This document shows, piece by piece, positions 11,083-21,830 of a stretch of DNA of 64,000 nucleotides (positions are counted from its first letter, which is position 1; every line of letters starts with the position of its first letter). The notes below the pieces were generated by a model. It was not told the DNA's origin, made no database searches, and saw only the letters and a list, made by a program, of their open reading frames with translations. A program made the translations under genes and the position numbers. This DNA comes from Rugalucina vietnamica (Eukaryota; Mollusca; Bivalvia; Lucinida; Lucinidae): positions 2,335,151 through 2,399,150 of the forward strand of contig OZ024878.1 of the NCBI GenBank assembly GCA_964017185.1. The letters are read 5' to 3'.

Positions 11083-11760
11083 TCATGTTTTTGTCTTGTT
11101 TTTTGAAGTTTTTATGCATACATGAATCATCAAACTGTCATGCTTTGGTGGTACATTTTCATCTATGTAGCAACTCTGGCAAAAGAGCCAGTGACGAACA
11201 ATATTTTTCACTTGTACCATATTGCCGTGCGTAGGAATTAAACCGGCATATGGTTTTTCGTACATCTTTTTAAGTGCTGTGGGAAGTGTGGTCGTCTGTT
11301 TACCCAATGTACTTTTGAATTTATTGCTTTTCTCAGCGCCATTCCAATGATTTATTTAACCAATGTCATTGGGTGGAGTCTCAGCCATTGAGTGCAAGAA
11401 GGACAACAATGCCTTGTAAAGGCTTGTTCCAAACGAAAGACTGATAGCAAGTACTGGATGATAGCATGCTTTATCAGGGTTCCAGTATAGAACCATACCA
11501 TGCCAGTGTGGAACCATTATATATTACAATCAACTGACAAGAATAGAGAACAGCATAAAACCAAGAAACTGCATCAGATGATTGTACCATCAGAAGCATC
11601 GTGTTTGCTAAGAAGCGTCCTCATGGTCAAAGTACATCTTCGTCTTCCCTGGGCTGATAAGAGCATTATCTGTAAAAATGCATACATGTGTTTACACATC
11701 CTGAAGTTCTTCTGTTTGGATTTCTTACCAAGGTCCCTTAAGAAGTTCACATTCTTTGTT
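11083..11760 (-). pseudogene. Possible decayed coding region, unknown product
   Basis: On the minus strand, 11307-11083 reads as a 74-residue frame with a Cys- and His-containing segment (HWLFCQSCYIDENVPPKH). Just upstream, about 11757-11580, a second frame is rich in basic and hydrophobic residues (MCKHMYAFLQIMLLSAQGRR). Both look more protein-like than random AT-rich frames and lie inside the inverted-ended element, so they could be the remains of its transposase. No catalytic motif or family was recognised. Confidence 0.2.
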
Positions 11761-12042
11761 CTAACCCCTTGACATGGGATTTGCCACTCCGTGGGATCTG
11801 GTGTGGCAGGGCTAGACGATGTTCCTCTTTCTCGTTCACCCGATTTAATAGATACATCTCAAACACTACCGTAACGTCAAATCAATAGTTCCGAAAGGCG
11901 CACACAAGCTGTAAGGAATACCACATAATCTAAGATAAACGGGTCTACGAGTTTGAAAACATCATTCTCGTCCAGTTGGATGCGACTGTCAGTGTGATCT
12001 ATGTGGAGTCTGTGTCTTTCTAAGTCATAAAGTTCGCATATT

Positions 12043-12150
12043 TGCGAAAGATACATCATGGGTCTTGTTCAAGGACACAACACGGCGCCATTGAGATTGA
12101 ACCCCACCAACTTTCGATCCGGAGGGAACGCTTTACCACTGGGTCACCAT
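12043..12150 (-). mobile_element. SINE fragment (tRNA-Arg-like head)
   Basis: On the minus strand it reads GTGACCCAGTGGTAAAGC (A-box-like), a TCCGGAT loop, GGGGTTCAATCTC (degenerate B-box), then GGCGCC, GTGTTGTG and TCCTTGAACAAGA. The last blocks match the SINE at 28785-28970, so the two belong to one family. It lies inside the 4.2-kb inverted-ended element. Confidence 0.6.
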
Positions 12151-12465
12151 AATCAAAATACCTTACTGTTTCCTAAGCGATTAATGTGTTTCATATGTTA
12201 CCATGGGCATACAGGCAAAACAGCAGTAAATCACCATACTCAAAATACCTTACTATGTCATATACGAAAAAGGCGTTACATACGTTACCATGATCATACT
12301 GGCAATTTACCAGTGGATCCCCTTACTCAAAATACCTTACTGTGTCTTACTGCGTCATGCGAAAATATGAGTTACATACGTTACCATTAGCATACAGGCA
12401 AGTCACCAGTGGATCACCATACCCCATATACCTTACCTTGTCCTATGCGAAAAAGCTTTGCAGTT
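12143..12465 (+). repeat. ~90-bp minisatellite
   Basis: About 3.5 units of 85-95 bp, each with ATCACCATACTCAAAATACC, a variable middle, GTTACATACGTTACCAT and CATACAGGCAA or CATACTGGCAA. A stray half-unit lies at about 12877-12912. It is part of the 9364-13523 element. Confidence 0.75.
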
Positions 12466-13668
12466 AATTATTTGAATCAACTTTCATTTGAGCCGTGGTG
12501 CGAGAAAACCTCTCTACCGCCATTATGCGGTCAACTTAGTCACAGAAGATTTCTGATTTAGAAAGGATTAAAATATCTGTGTAGAGGAAACAAAGGCGCT
12601 TATTAGATTTGCAGTAATTGCATCTTTGTTTTCGAATATGCTGAACCTGGTTTTAACATAAACCAGCTCATTTCATTAGCATTTCCGTGTTGCAAGTTTG
12701 ACATTCACACTGAATGTTTATATTTGAATGCATTCGTTTTACTGTGAGTACGTACTGAAAAGACTGTCCGCCTTGAATACTTTTTTTCAGTGTTGCTTGT
12801 TCTAAGCCATTAATCCGAGAAGAGTTTAAAATGAGTCTCACTAAAATGAAATCCACCCTTATTTGTAACATTAAGGTGTTACATATGTTACATGAGTATA
12901 CTGGCAAGTCACAGGCTGTTTATTTTAGCACACCACACAACGTTTATTTATCATAAATTGTGTAAAATAAAACTTATTAATTTACAAAAACATGTATTCA
13001 TTTTGATATTTTTGTTGAAACATTTGTTTTCAAATTTTACAGCATACGACAGCACTCGTAGAAAACGTATAATTGTTTGAACAAAAAGAAATATGACAGT
13101 TGGATTTTGTATAATAGGCTAGTAGAACTATCGGACATTAAGAGAGTACCTGGCGTGTGTGGCATACGAAGAAAGAAGTATGCCATAGAAACGTTTTTGT
13201 TCCCAAACCTCTATTTTCACGGTATAGTTGTTAAAAGTAACGTATGTAACACCATATAATGTCTAATTTCTAATTTTAAAGACGACAAAGCATGCCCGTT
13301 AAATTGGTCTAGCACATGATATAGTTAGTTTTGTTTCTTGTTGGTAGAGTAAAGTGGGTTTTGCTGTTATGTTTGTTAAAATATATTTAGAATAGGTGAC
13401 TTATGTAACAAGCTACAGAAAAATTGTGCACCACTTGTCGGGGCGACAACGTGCCTAGAACTCATCAAGGATGACCAATCGACCAATTACATATTGCAAA
13501 CAAAGTATGTGGAGGGTGTTGTGCGATTTCGTTAAATACGGTAGATATAGAATCTAGCGTCTAGCCTATAGGAAATGCAAACATTCAAGGAGATATTTGT
13601 TCTGCATGTTTGTCTAAACACTAAGTTCGTAAGTTTCTGTCATTTTCTTAAACGTATAAACAAAAAAT

Positions 13669-13912
13669 GTACAAGTAGGCTACGATCAGGAAAGGCACAA
13701 TCAGAAAGAGACCCCAACTCCAAAAACCGAGGTGCGAAAAACTTAGTTAACGATCAGGTACTTATACCATGAAAACATATCGAATGAGCAGCTATTTTCT
13801 CAATTGATGGACACTCAGTTACCGAAACTTAACTAAAAATACGAAATCATATATAGGGTGCAAACAGCACAAATGTTAACACCAAGACATAAAAAATTAG
13901 CACCACCACAGA
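13669..13912 (-). repeat. Repeat A, truncated copy
   Basis: Begins with the constant end TACAAGTAGGC and runs to GCACCACCACAGA, so the far end of the family is missing. It lies ~145 bp beyond the right inverted end of the 4.2-kb element. Confidence 0.8.
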
Positions 13913-14344
13913 CAAACTGCTTAATGACTTTGCATGTTTATTTTTCATGATACAGTAACACTAGAAGCCGATTGCTCGCGATGTTTAATAAAACCCCGAA
14001 AACTCAAAGTAACGCAAGGAGTTGTATCGAATAATGCATTTTAAGGTCAAATACGCAAGCAGAAAGTTCATTATTGTACAGCCGCAGTTTCTTGGATGCG
14101 AGGAATGTCGTGAGTTTGCCGACCTTTGCTTTATGACACCTCAAGAAATTAGTTGTAGGTGTTCGGTGGTCATGAATGAAGATAAATGAACTTTGACGTG
14201 ATGCTTCCCGCAGCGGATTAGCCGCAGGAACCTTCTACTTCATAAATACGAATTTTAAAGCCTTAAGCCATCTTTAATGTCGAACCTGGTTGAAAGTCCT
14301 GTAGACATGTTTCCAAAATAGTTCGCTGGGTAATGGAAAGTAAT
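13913..14344. other. Unassigned spacer
   Basis: No repeat, exon or RNA gene was recognised. Confidence 0.4.
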
Positions 14345-14545
14345 CTATGTATAGGACGGTCTCTTATATATAAACCAGTACTTACACAGTTGATCAGCAA
14401 ATTTGTTTTCGCTACAAAGATAGTACAACACCTCTTCTTCCGAAATTTTAAGCTCCTAGCCTGTTGTTCTGACTGTGCATGCCGAATTGTATCAGACCTG
14501 GTCGGAAACCCAAAATTGTTGGTTTTCTCATGCACAGGCTCATAT
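14345..14545 (-). mobile_element. MITE D copy, degenerate
   Basis: Shares with the 17041-17281 and 45014-45250 copies the blocks TTGATCAGC, TTTTCGCTACAAAGATAGTA, TGGTCGGAAACCC and TTGTTGGTTTTCTCATG. It is in the opposite orientation to the 17-kb copy and one end is eroded. Confidence 0.6.
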
Positions 14546-14704
14546 ATATGTGTTTCTCTCCTGGTTTTGTAAACGTTCCGAATAACCGAACGAATAAGCA
14601 TACTTATCTCCCATGCTTTGGGCTCATAAATAAGTGTTCCTCTACTGGTTTTGTAAACGTTCCGAATAACCGAACGAATGAGCATACTTATCTCCCATGC
14701 ATCT
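14537..14704 (+). repeat. 84-bp tandem duplication
   Basis: Two adjacent 84-bp copies (14537-14620 and 14621-14704), each with GGTTTTGTAAACGTTCCG, AATAACCGAACGAAT and CATACTTATCTCCCATGC. They differ at only a few positions. Confidence 0.85.
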
Positions 14705-15047
14705 GCATTAAATGATTTCGGTAATCGATGGTGTAAACGAGAGGGTGTTGAGGATAATGCTCTTAAAGAATGGAAAAGAAGTATCTTCACTATCGTGGAT
14801 AAACGTATTAAGTTTTATTCACAAAATACTAATCTTTTACCTCCTAAACCCAAATCGTCATTTAGGCATTTGAAGCAGGGTATCCAAGAATTTCATAGAA
14901 AGTATATCTTGGTTCCGGCAGACAAAGCCGCAAACAATGTTGTTGTCGTTTGTAGGCTTCACTACGTTAACACCTTAAAACAGGAACTTGATGGTACCAG
15001 GGCTTATCTGGAGACAGATACTGATGAAGGTGGAAGGGATTATACTC
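14705..15047 (+). pseudogene. Penelope-like RT, N-terminal fragment
   Basis: A frame open from the left junction reads as the region upstream of the RT core in Penelope-like reverse transcriptases, including KFYSQNTNLLPP, FHRKYILVPADKAANNVVVV and a YVNTLKQELDGT block. VPADKAANNVVVV is the recognisable signature. Similarity stops near 15047 and the catalytic core is missing. A C-terminal piece of the same protein resumes at 15388 and again at 20592, so this is one broken element on the plus strand. The family call rests on recognised motifs; PLE is the best guess. Confidence 0.65.
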
Positions 15048-15387
15048 CCAAGAGATTTAAAGGGGGGATTTGCAAGATGTCCAAGTGACATGACGGATTT
15101 GCAAAATGGTATACTATTTTGGAAAGTTCCTATGAGGCTTTGTGGTCTAGCAGAGTTTATTATTATGGTTTTCTCAAGATGTTAATATCAAGGTTGCACT
15201 CAGCAGTCTACAATATCATAGAACTTGTCCGTGTGGCTTATGGATATTAGCTGGGTGAAGAAGGCGTGAGTAGAAATTATCATATTTTAATGAATAATCG
15301 AGCTAATCTTAATGAATAAGCAAACATTTTAATGAGAGTGAATAAATGGCTAAATTTTTAGTGATTAGTGAATAACAGGACCCCCAT

Positions 15388-15455
15388 CCAGATCGCATCT
15401 TATTAGGTTTGCTAGATTCTGCAATCAAGTTACTGACTTTAACGTGCAAAATAAA
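15388..15455 (+). pseudogene. Penelope-like RT, C-terminal fragment, part 1
   Basis: Translates to a peptide close to LIRFARFCNQVTDFNVQNK, matching FARVCNHVTDFNARNK in the better copy at 36848-37256. The match breaks where element F begins (15464) and continues at 20592. Confidence 0.65.
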
Positions 15456-15547
15456 TATACTCATCAAAATAAATTAAGGGCCAGAAATTTTATTTTGCAG
15501 ATTTTGTGAATGTCAAAACATTTATTTTATTTTATGATGTATAATAA

Positions 15548-17045
15548 ATGTTCAATGGGTACCCTAACCAATAAACCCCAAAACGCTTAAAATCAATCGA
15601 CAATAAACTTGTCATTGATCATGGCACAACACTATCCTAAAAAATTCGCTGGTTTGGGTAGTAAAATTTAGAAATTGGCTTCTTTTCACAATATAATGGC
15701 CGTAGATGTCAGCTTGATATTGCATAAGTTCATCTTGGTCCTGTATAACTTCCATGCAATGTGACCGGAAGCTCTAAACCAACTTCCGGATGTCCGCAAG
15801 AGTAATCATGGCCCGATCGTCTACCGGCTCACGCCTCAGACTTTTTCGCATCCCACATTAAACATTAGAGGCCGCAATTCTTCTTCAAGTTCATGTCAGG
15901 CCAGTGCTAGCCAGTCCATACGCTGACCTTACTTGCGTCCAAGGAACCCTCTTACCCCTCTACTAGCCCTTCGTAATTGGTAGTTATCGACTATTAAAAT
16001 ATGCGCCAGCTAATGTATGATCAATGGTGTCCAAAGTTCCATATCCATATTGCATATCAGTCAGCGACCCATTCTGAATACTGTTCAGCTCCAAAAGATA
16101 AAAAAAATTACATACCTATCCCACACGAGCAGATTTGGTCTGCCAAACAAATCATGTTCAAATAATACAAAGTCAATTGAAACTCTCAATTGTCTGACAC
16201 CACTCACGTCGCCTTCCGTCACTGATTCGACAATCCCGACGAAAGAAGCGGCCTCAAATGAGTCAGTAGAATGTTTTGATGTTAATATGCAGAGTCCAGT
16301 CGAAATCATCTGGATTGTTGCGTCGCTGTGAGGGTTCAAGAGGCCTTCTTGCATTAATTTAAAAATTCTGAAGACAGAATTGTGTTGTCTGATTACAAAC
16401 ATTATTCCAAAATCCAAAAAGCATCATGGACTCGAATTTTTGCGTGTTTGTGGTGTCAAACATGGGTCAATACTGTAACATTGGTCATTTAGAACCGTTT
16501 AATGGACTGACGAGCAGGCTCTGCTGGCCTCAAATCGGCTGAGCTGTTGTGGCACCATCTTCAGAGAATCATACCTGCCCGTAATGTTCGATCTGGAACG
16601 CGAAAAATAAAATATAAATACTCGATCCTTTGGAAGCAGTGAAAACGTTCAAAGTGATGTAGTATGGGCCATATTGCGCAATATCGGGTACTGAACCCTC
16701 ATCAGTGAACCTTTATTAACCGGCGACGATAGCCAGATAAAAGTCTAGAAATTGAAATGGTAACAGGGTGTTGTTGGTTTTGTCTTGTGCGCAACCGGAA
16801 GTTATTTGAATTTGCCTGTCACACTGCATGGAGGTTAAACAGCTTCATGCTTTATCTGCCCGTTACTGGGTTCATGGATATGATAATATTCTTGTAAAAG
16901 CAAGTTTTCTTATTGTAGAATTTACTACCCCACCCACCATGTGTAAAATAGCGAATTTTTAGGGTAGTGTTGTGTCATGATCACGATTTTTGTCGATTGA
17001 TTTTAATTATTTTGGGTTTGTTGGTTAGGGCACCCATTGAGCATT
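15548..17045. mobile_element. Element E: 1.5-kb TIR element
   Basis: 15548-15672 and 16915-17045 are inverted copies of ~125 bp, starting AAATGTTCAATGGGTACCC on the left and AAATGCTCAATGGGTGCCC on the reverse-complemented right. They share AAAATCAATCGACAA and ACACAACACTA inward. It interrupts the left inverted end of element F. The interior has a 110-codon minus-strand frame (16085-16417) of unknown identity and no recognisable transposase. Confidence 0.7.
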
Positions 17046-17281
17046 TGAGCCGCCTCGTGGGAAAACCAACAATGTGGTTTCCGACCAGGTCAGACACAAA
17101 CCGGGCTGCACAAGCACAGAAGATGGCTAGAGACTGGAAATTTAGGATTTTAGAAAGTAGAGGAATTGTACTATCCATATAGCGAAAACAAAGGCGCTGA
17201 TCAGCTTCGCGTTACCGCGAAACTGATCTACGCCTTTGTTGTCGCATATGCAAATTGTTGGTTTTCTCATAAGGCGGCTCC
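17041..17281 (+). mobile_element. MITE D, near full-length
   Basis: Ends GAGCCGCCTCGTGGGAAAAC and GTTGGTTTTCTCATAAGGCG are imperfect inverted repeats. An inner palindrome, GGCGCTGATCAGCTTCGCG pairing with GATCTACGCC, is also present. Sister copies lie at 14345, 43970, 45014 and 45750. It abuts element E within the end of element F. Confidence 0.7.
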
Positions 17282-17342
17282 ACACCGTTCATCCAGATAC
17301 AACAAACGCGGAATGGTCTTTCAAACGCGGATATAAACAACT

Positions 17343-18250
17343 GCATCGCGGGAATACACAAGGTAGGAAAACATAAACAAACAGCATTTAAAATGATCCT
17401 ATATAAAATGTGTTTATGCAGAGCTGATGCAAAATGGTTTATCTTGAGAATGGTATCGTATCATGACAAAAGATTTGTGTAAACTATAGATACAAGCGAT
17501 TTTAATTCGTAAATCATAATTTTCTCGCCTATTTCCCGATTCTTTTCATATTAGTAGAATTTTTTTGTTTGGTTTCGTGCAAATATCTCTTCAAAACTAA
17601 TTTTCGACATCTTTGGAATATATTAAAACCATGCATCAAACTGGAAAAGTTTATATGGTGTCGATATCCATGTTTAAAAATTAACCTTGTTTACTTCAAG
17701 GTACAACTTACCACGGACGTTGATACAACACAACGCGGATGACCCTCATAATTTGGGTAAAACAAACACGGATTCGAAACTCTGGTTTTAACGTGCAAAA
17801 CACTGGCAGAACGTTTTTCTAATTACAATACAACGAAGAATCTAGATTTTCATGAAGTAAATGTGCTATAAATGCAACCTGTTGGCTTTTTAGTCGGTTA
17901 TTCACTTGATATATGATCGAATTCGGGGGTGGCATATAACATATAACACAGTATTATAACATATCTGCTAACATCTTTTTTTTCTATGGATAATTATTTC
18001 GTAGAATCAGAGAAATGATATATGCAAAGGTCTGCAAAGGTATTTGTTTGAATGTTTGTGTTGTGAATAAACACCCCAGTAAACGACTCTTCAGCCGTGT
18101 CAGGAAGGAGCCTCCGCTTCATGGATACTTACCAGTTCTATGGAAATTAAGATGTTTTGCTCAAAGACTGGTGCCAGCATGCCCCCCCCCCCTCTCAACC
18201 CCTACCTCGCCGGATCAGGAGTCTAACTATGCCACATTGTAATAAGTTTT
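17343..18250. other. Interior of element F, unassigned
   Basis: AT-rich with no recognised coding sequence. A C13 run lies at 18181-18193. Confidence 0.4.
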
Positions 18251-19128
18251 TAGCTCACCTGAGCCGAAGGCTCACAAGGTGAGCTTATAGGATGTCCATG
18301 CTCCGTCGTTCGTCCGTCGTCGTCCACAATCATTCAAAGATCTCCTCTGAAACTGCTTGGCCAATCAAGAAACATCCTTAGGAAGGGGGAAAGAAAGTTT
18401 ATATAAATGGTCCAGGTCACATGACAAAGATGGCCGCCATGGCTATAAATAGCAAAAAACTTTAAAAATATTCTCCAGAACCAGAAGGGCTATGATTTTG
18501 AAACTTGACACGAAGGATTAGGGAGAGGAGCTCTACAATATTTATATAAATGACCCTGTGATGACCTTGACCTATTTTACGGCAAGGTCATTATAGGTGG
18601 CCGATGCATTTGAATGGGGACAGCTCTCAAAATATCATATGAATAGAAAACTTGAAGGAAATGGGCAAATGGGCTGAAGAGTTATGATTCTGAAAAAAAA
18701 AAATTGGACCACAGGGGCTGGTCTGACCCCTTCCCGGGGTATTATACATGACTATCACCATAATATTCAAAGATCTTCTTCTCTGAAACCGCTAGCCAAT
18801 CAAAGCCAAACTTTATATGAAAAATCTATAGGAAGGGGGGACCAGTGGTATACATAAACATCCGGGTCACATGACCAAGATGGCCGCCATATCCATATAA
18901 GGTATAAAACGTTAAAACTCGTCTTCTCAAAAAAACCGGTGGATCAATTTCAACAAATTTTGGCATGTAGAATTGTGGACTAGAGTACTACAATGTACTG
19001 TGATGGCATTGACCTACTTTACGGCAAGTTCAATATAGGTCGTTCATATGACCATAATAGTGAAACAAGTTCATTGGTATATATCCCAGATCTCAGGTGA
19101 GCGTTTACACTGGACCATTGGTCCTCTA
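18251..19128 (+). mobile_element. Repeat G, 'TAGCTCACCTGAGC' element
   Basis: Starts TAGCTCACCTGAGCCGAAGG and ends GTGAGCGTTTACACTGGACC, ATTGGTCCTCTAGTT, a terminal pair seen in a dispersed molluscan repeat. The interior holds two related modules (about 18340-18750 and 18755-19060), each with CTCTGAAAC, GGCCAATCA or AGCCAATCA, CAAGATGGCCGCCAT and a GACCTACTTTACGGCAAG-type block. No ORF is present. A second, end-eroded copy lies at 26050-26582. Confidence 0.7.
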
Positions 19129-20433
19129 GTTGTTCCTTCATTACGTACATGATCAACGTTAGCATGGAGAAGAACTCTATAAGCTATGCTTTCGTTCTAA
19201 TCCCTTTCGTCATGTACCTTTAGCCAATATATGTAGATGTGTTATTTGTGAATCTGAATAACGTGTGTTAAACTAAAACTACAGGATCAACAGCCAAGGT
19301 TATATAGAGACTGTCAGTCATTATTTTCATACCAAAAGCCTCCCAGAGGCATGATAACGAGTTCGTTGTGCACATTCTTTCACCACTAATAAATGCTCTT
19401 CTTAAATCTACGAAGTCTATGTACGTTTGTATTCATAATTTGTTGTCATAGAGGACTTTTTACAAGGATTTCTCTTCACCACACTTAAGAGTGAGAGAGA
19501 CAATCATGATAAATATATTCTTTGCCATATATTCATGAAAGAAATGTATCCATACATTACACCATATGTTTTACATGTAATGATCTACAAACATGCGTAA
19601 TTTAGTTGGTGTTTGAATGTGAAAGGCGAAAGCATTTTGAGCTCTGCCTATGTCGGACACTATCAAACTTCATAAAGCTAGCTACGAGCTAAGGCGTTTA
19701 ATTGTCGAATTTAAAGAAAGGAAACAAAGGCACGGACAGTTTCTCGGTTAACATGCATCTGATATGGGCCTTTCGCTCTATAAAACATGTGAACATGGTT
19801 TCATAATGTCGTGCCCAAAGCGTAGTGAAAGTGCTCATGAACCCACGTTCCTTGTGGTTTTATCACGCCATATTAAGCCGTAATTGGTCTTCAACCAACC
19901 ATCTATGGATTCTAAACCATACAAATTGGCTTTAACAATGACTGAATCCAGTTTTCCTTAAAATAATGCGAGAATTTGTTTTTATTATCCGTGTTCGTTG
20001 CACCGAATGGTCCGAGTTTGTTTCACCTGCTTGAGAATTTGAACCGTGGTATGTTGCACCATATTAAACGAGAGTGCCCAATTTTAAATAGTTCTTATTC
20101 CCTTTCTATAATCTTATGTTGGTTCTTGTAACGGCAACACTTGACGCGATACCAGATCCTCCGAAAAAACATCAATTTGGTCATATTTTCGTGCTTTTAT
20201 AATGATTTACACACATTCTTACCAAGATTTTTCTCTTTTCGCGCATCAAAGTAAGATCTAGAAGCCTACATTTCTCGAACTAATAGAATTTATGAGACAG
20301 GATTTTAGGTAAACATTTGCAAAGTTATGTACTTTTTCATTGTATGTCAAACAAAAATCAACTCAGCCGATATTCATTATAATTAAAGATAATAAATCTC
20401 ACTCTTTTTTTCCCCGCCGTTCAAAATACTATT
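19129..20433. other. Interior of element F, unassigned
   Basis: No coding frame longer than background and no further repeat was recognised up to the right inverted end of element F. Confidence 0.4.
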
Positions 20434-20591
20434 GTTTATATCCGCGTTTGGAAGACCATTCTGCGTTTGTTGTATCTGGATGAACGGTGTGGGCTCATTT
20501 ATTATAGATCATAAAATAAAAAAAAAATATTTGACATTCACAAAATTCTGCAAAAATAAATTTCTGGCGCTTAGATTATTTTGAGTCAAAC

Positions 20592-20690
20592 ATTTATCAG
20601 CCAAACTTCCGCAGCAGGGATATCGGTATTATTAACTTTGAAAGACATTTTCTAAAGTTTATTGTAGACACTGTAAATTAAATTACTAAT
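20592..20690 (+). pseudogene. Penelope-like RT, C-terminal fragment, part 2
   Basis: Nucleotide-level match to the segment encoding LTAKLLQQGYRYHKLRK, FSKFYRRHYEL at 36904-36990 (shared blocks GGGATATCGGTATTATTAAC, TTTATTGTAGACACT). It resumes just where the 15388-15455 fragment stops, which shows that element F inserted into this gene remnant. Frame damage makes it a pseudogene. Confidence 0.65.
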
Positions 20691-20737
20691 ACATCCTTGG
20701 TGTCGATAATGGAACCGAAGAGAAATATTGTAATTTT

Positions 20738-20912
20738 CAACAGGATAGTCGATACAAAGACTAGTATTATTCAAACAGAGCCAAATATATAAAACGTTGG
20801 TTTGATAATGAATCTAAACCGATAATGCATCAATTTCTGATTTCTTAGAATACCCTCGCTGATCTCAAATGACCAAAAGGAAAATGTAATCTGCACTATG
20901 GAAGATGTACGG
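20738..20912 (+). repeat. Repeat P, partial unit
   Basis: Matches P from GGATAGTCGATACAAAGACT through CTGATCTCAAATGACC to GCACTATGGAAGATGTACGG. Confidence 0.75.
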
Positions 20913-21830
20913 TTTTTGTCAAAGTTAAATTCTAACAGCAAAGCTAGGATACAAAGTTTCAGCATTTAGAATAATGTCATAAATGAAAAAAGGCCTAACT
21001 GTTTCTAAATTAGGTAACCATAGTGACTCAAGTGATCTAACAGCCTAACAGGATATTGCTTCCAAAACTGAATGAAATTTATGAAGCATACAAACTTTGG
21101 TTAGGGGCAAGTATATGGTTTAATACCAACATACGTGTCTTATTTTCGGGAGAAACAAATTTATTCAGTATGTTTGCAATAATCAAATTCACAATCAATG
21201 TTTAAAAGCACGAAGTTGTTAAATATTCACATATTTTCTTTTTAAGTTTAAATTTCACTAATAATACACGTATAATTATGTTCTCTATAAATCAAATATG
21301 TTAATGTTTGTATGAATAGGACAAGTAATATCAATAGCCGGAGAAATCAATAATACACAATGAAATATTTGAAAAAGAATCGTTTGTTTGAATAGATTTC
21401 TCCAAAATTACAAGACCATAGACTCTAGACGTTAGATGTCCTAGTACGGACTTCACGTTTTTAGGTGTTACATTGATATTTTAGTAGCATTACGGAGAAG
21501 AGACAGAGCTAGAAAAGAAACATCAGAAGGTATTTACTATTGTTTTTATCCAATAGTTTAAATTCGTGAACTCGTTAATTTCTTATACGGTACACTTTCT
21601 AGAAGGTTTCAAATTTGATTCATATCGTAACTGTCATCTCTGTACATTGATATCAATTTACAAGTACTTTGATTAAAATAAACATTTTCTGAAAATGCCT
21701 GTATTCCATCTGAATAAATGTTAACAGTTCAATATTGATGAAATGAAACATTCAACTCCCAACTACTTCAAGTATTATTGATTTTTATTGCACCTGCTAA
21801 TAGCAGTGTGTGATATTGGATTCCAAATTT
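20913..21830. other. Unassigned AT-rich spacer
   Basis: No exon, RNA gene or repeat was recognised. Confidence 0.45.

Larger units (their letters stand above)
9364..13523. mobile_element. 4.2-kb DNA element with ~130-bp inverted ends
   Basis: The left end (9364 to about 9493) and the reverse complement of the right end (about 13396-13523) share ACAACACCCTCCACATACT, GAGTT(T)CTAGGCACGTTG with TCGCC, and GTGGTGCA in the same order, followed inward by a GTTAC..GTTAC block. The interior holds two minisatellites, a SINE fragment, a small inverted-ended element and about ten near-palindromic GTTACxTAyGTTAC sites. No intact transposase was recognised, so it is a decayed or non-autonomous element of undetermined superfamily. 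Confidence 0.75.
15464..20584. mobile_element. Element F: long-TIR DNA transposon, nested
   Basis: The outer left end 15464-15552 (TCAAAATAAATTAAGGG, CCAGAAATTT.., TTTTGTGAATGTCAAA) is the inverse of 20495-20584. The inner left continuation at 17279-17342 (CACCGTTCATCCAGATACAA and on) is the inverse of 20434-20494. The two left pieces are split by element E and MITE D. Without those inserts the element is about 3.4 kb with ends of about 140 bp. No transposase frame was recognised. It sits inside a Penelope-like RT fragment. Confidence 0.75.

Noticed and set aside
16085..16417. 110-codon minus-strand ORF in element E
   Set aside because: Looks moderately protein-like but shows no motif, no splice support and no transposase residues.
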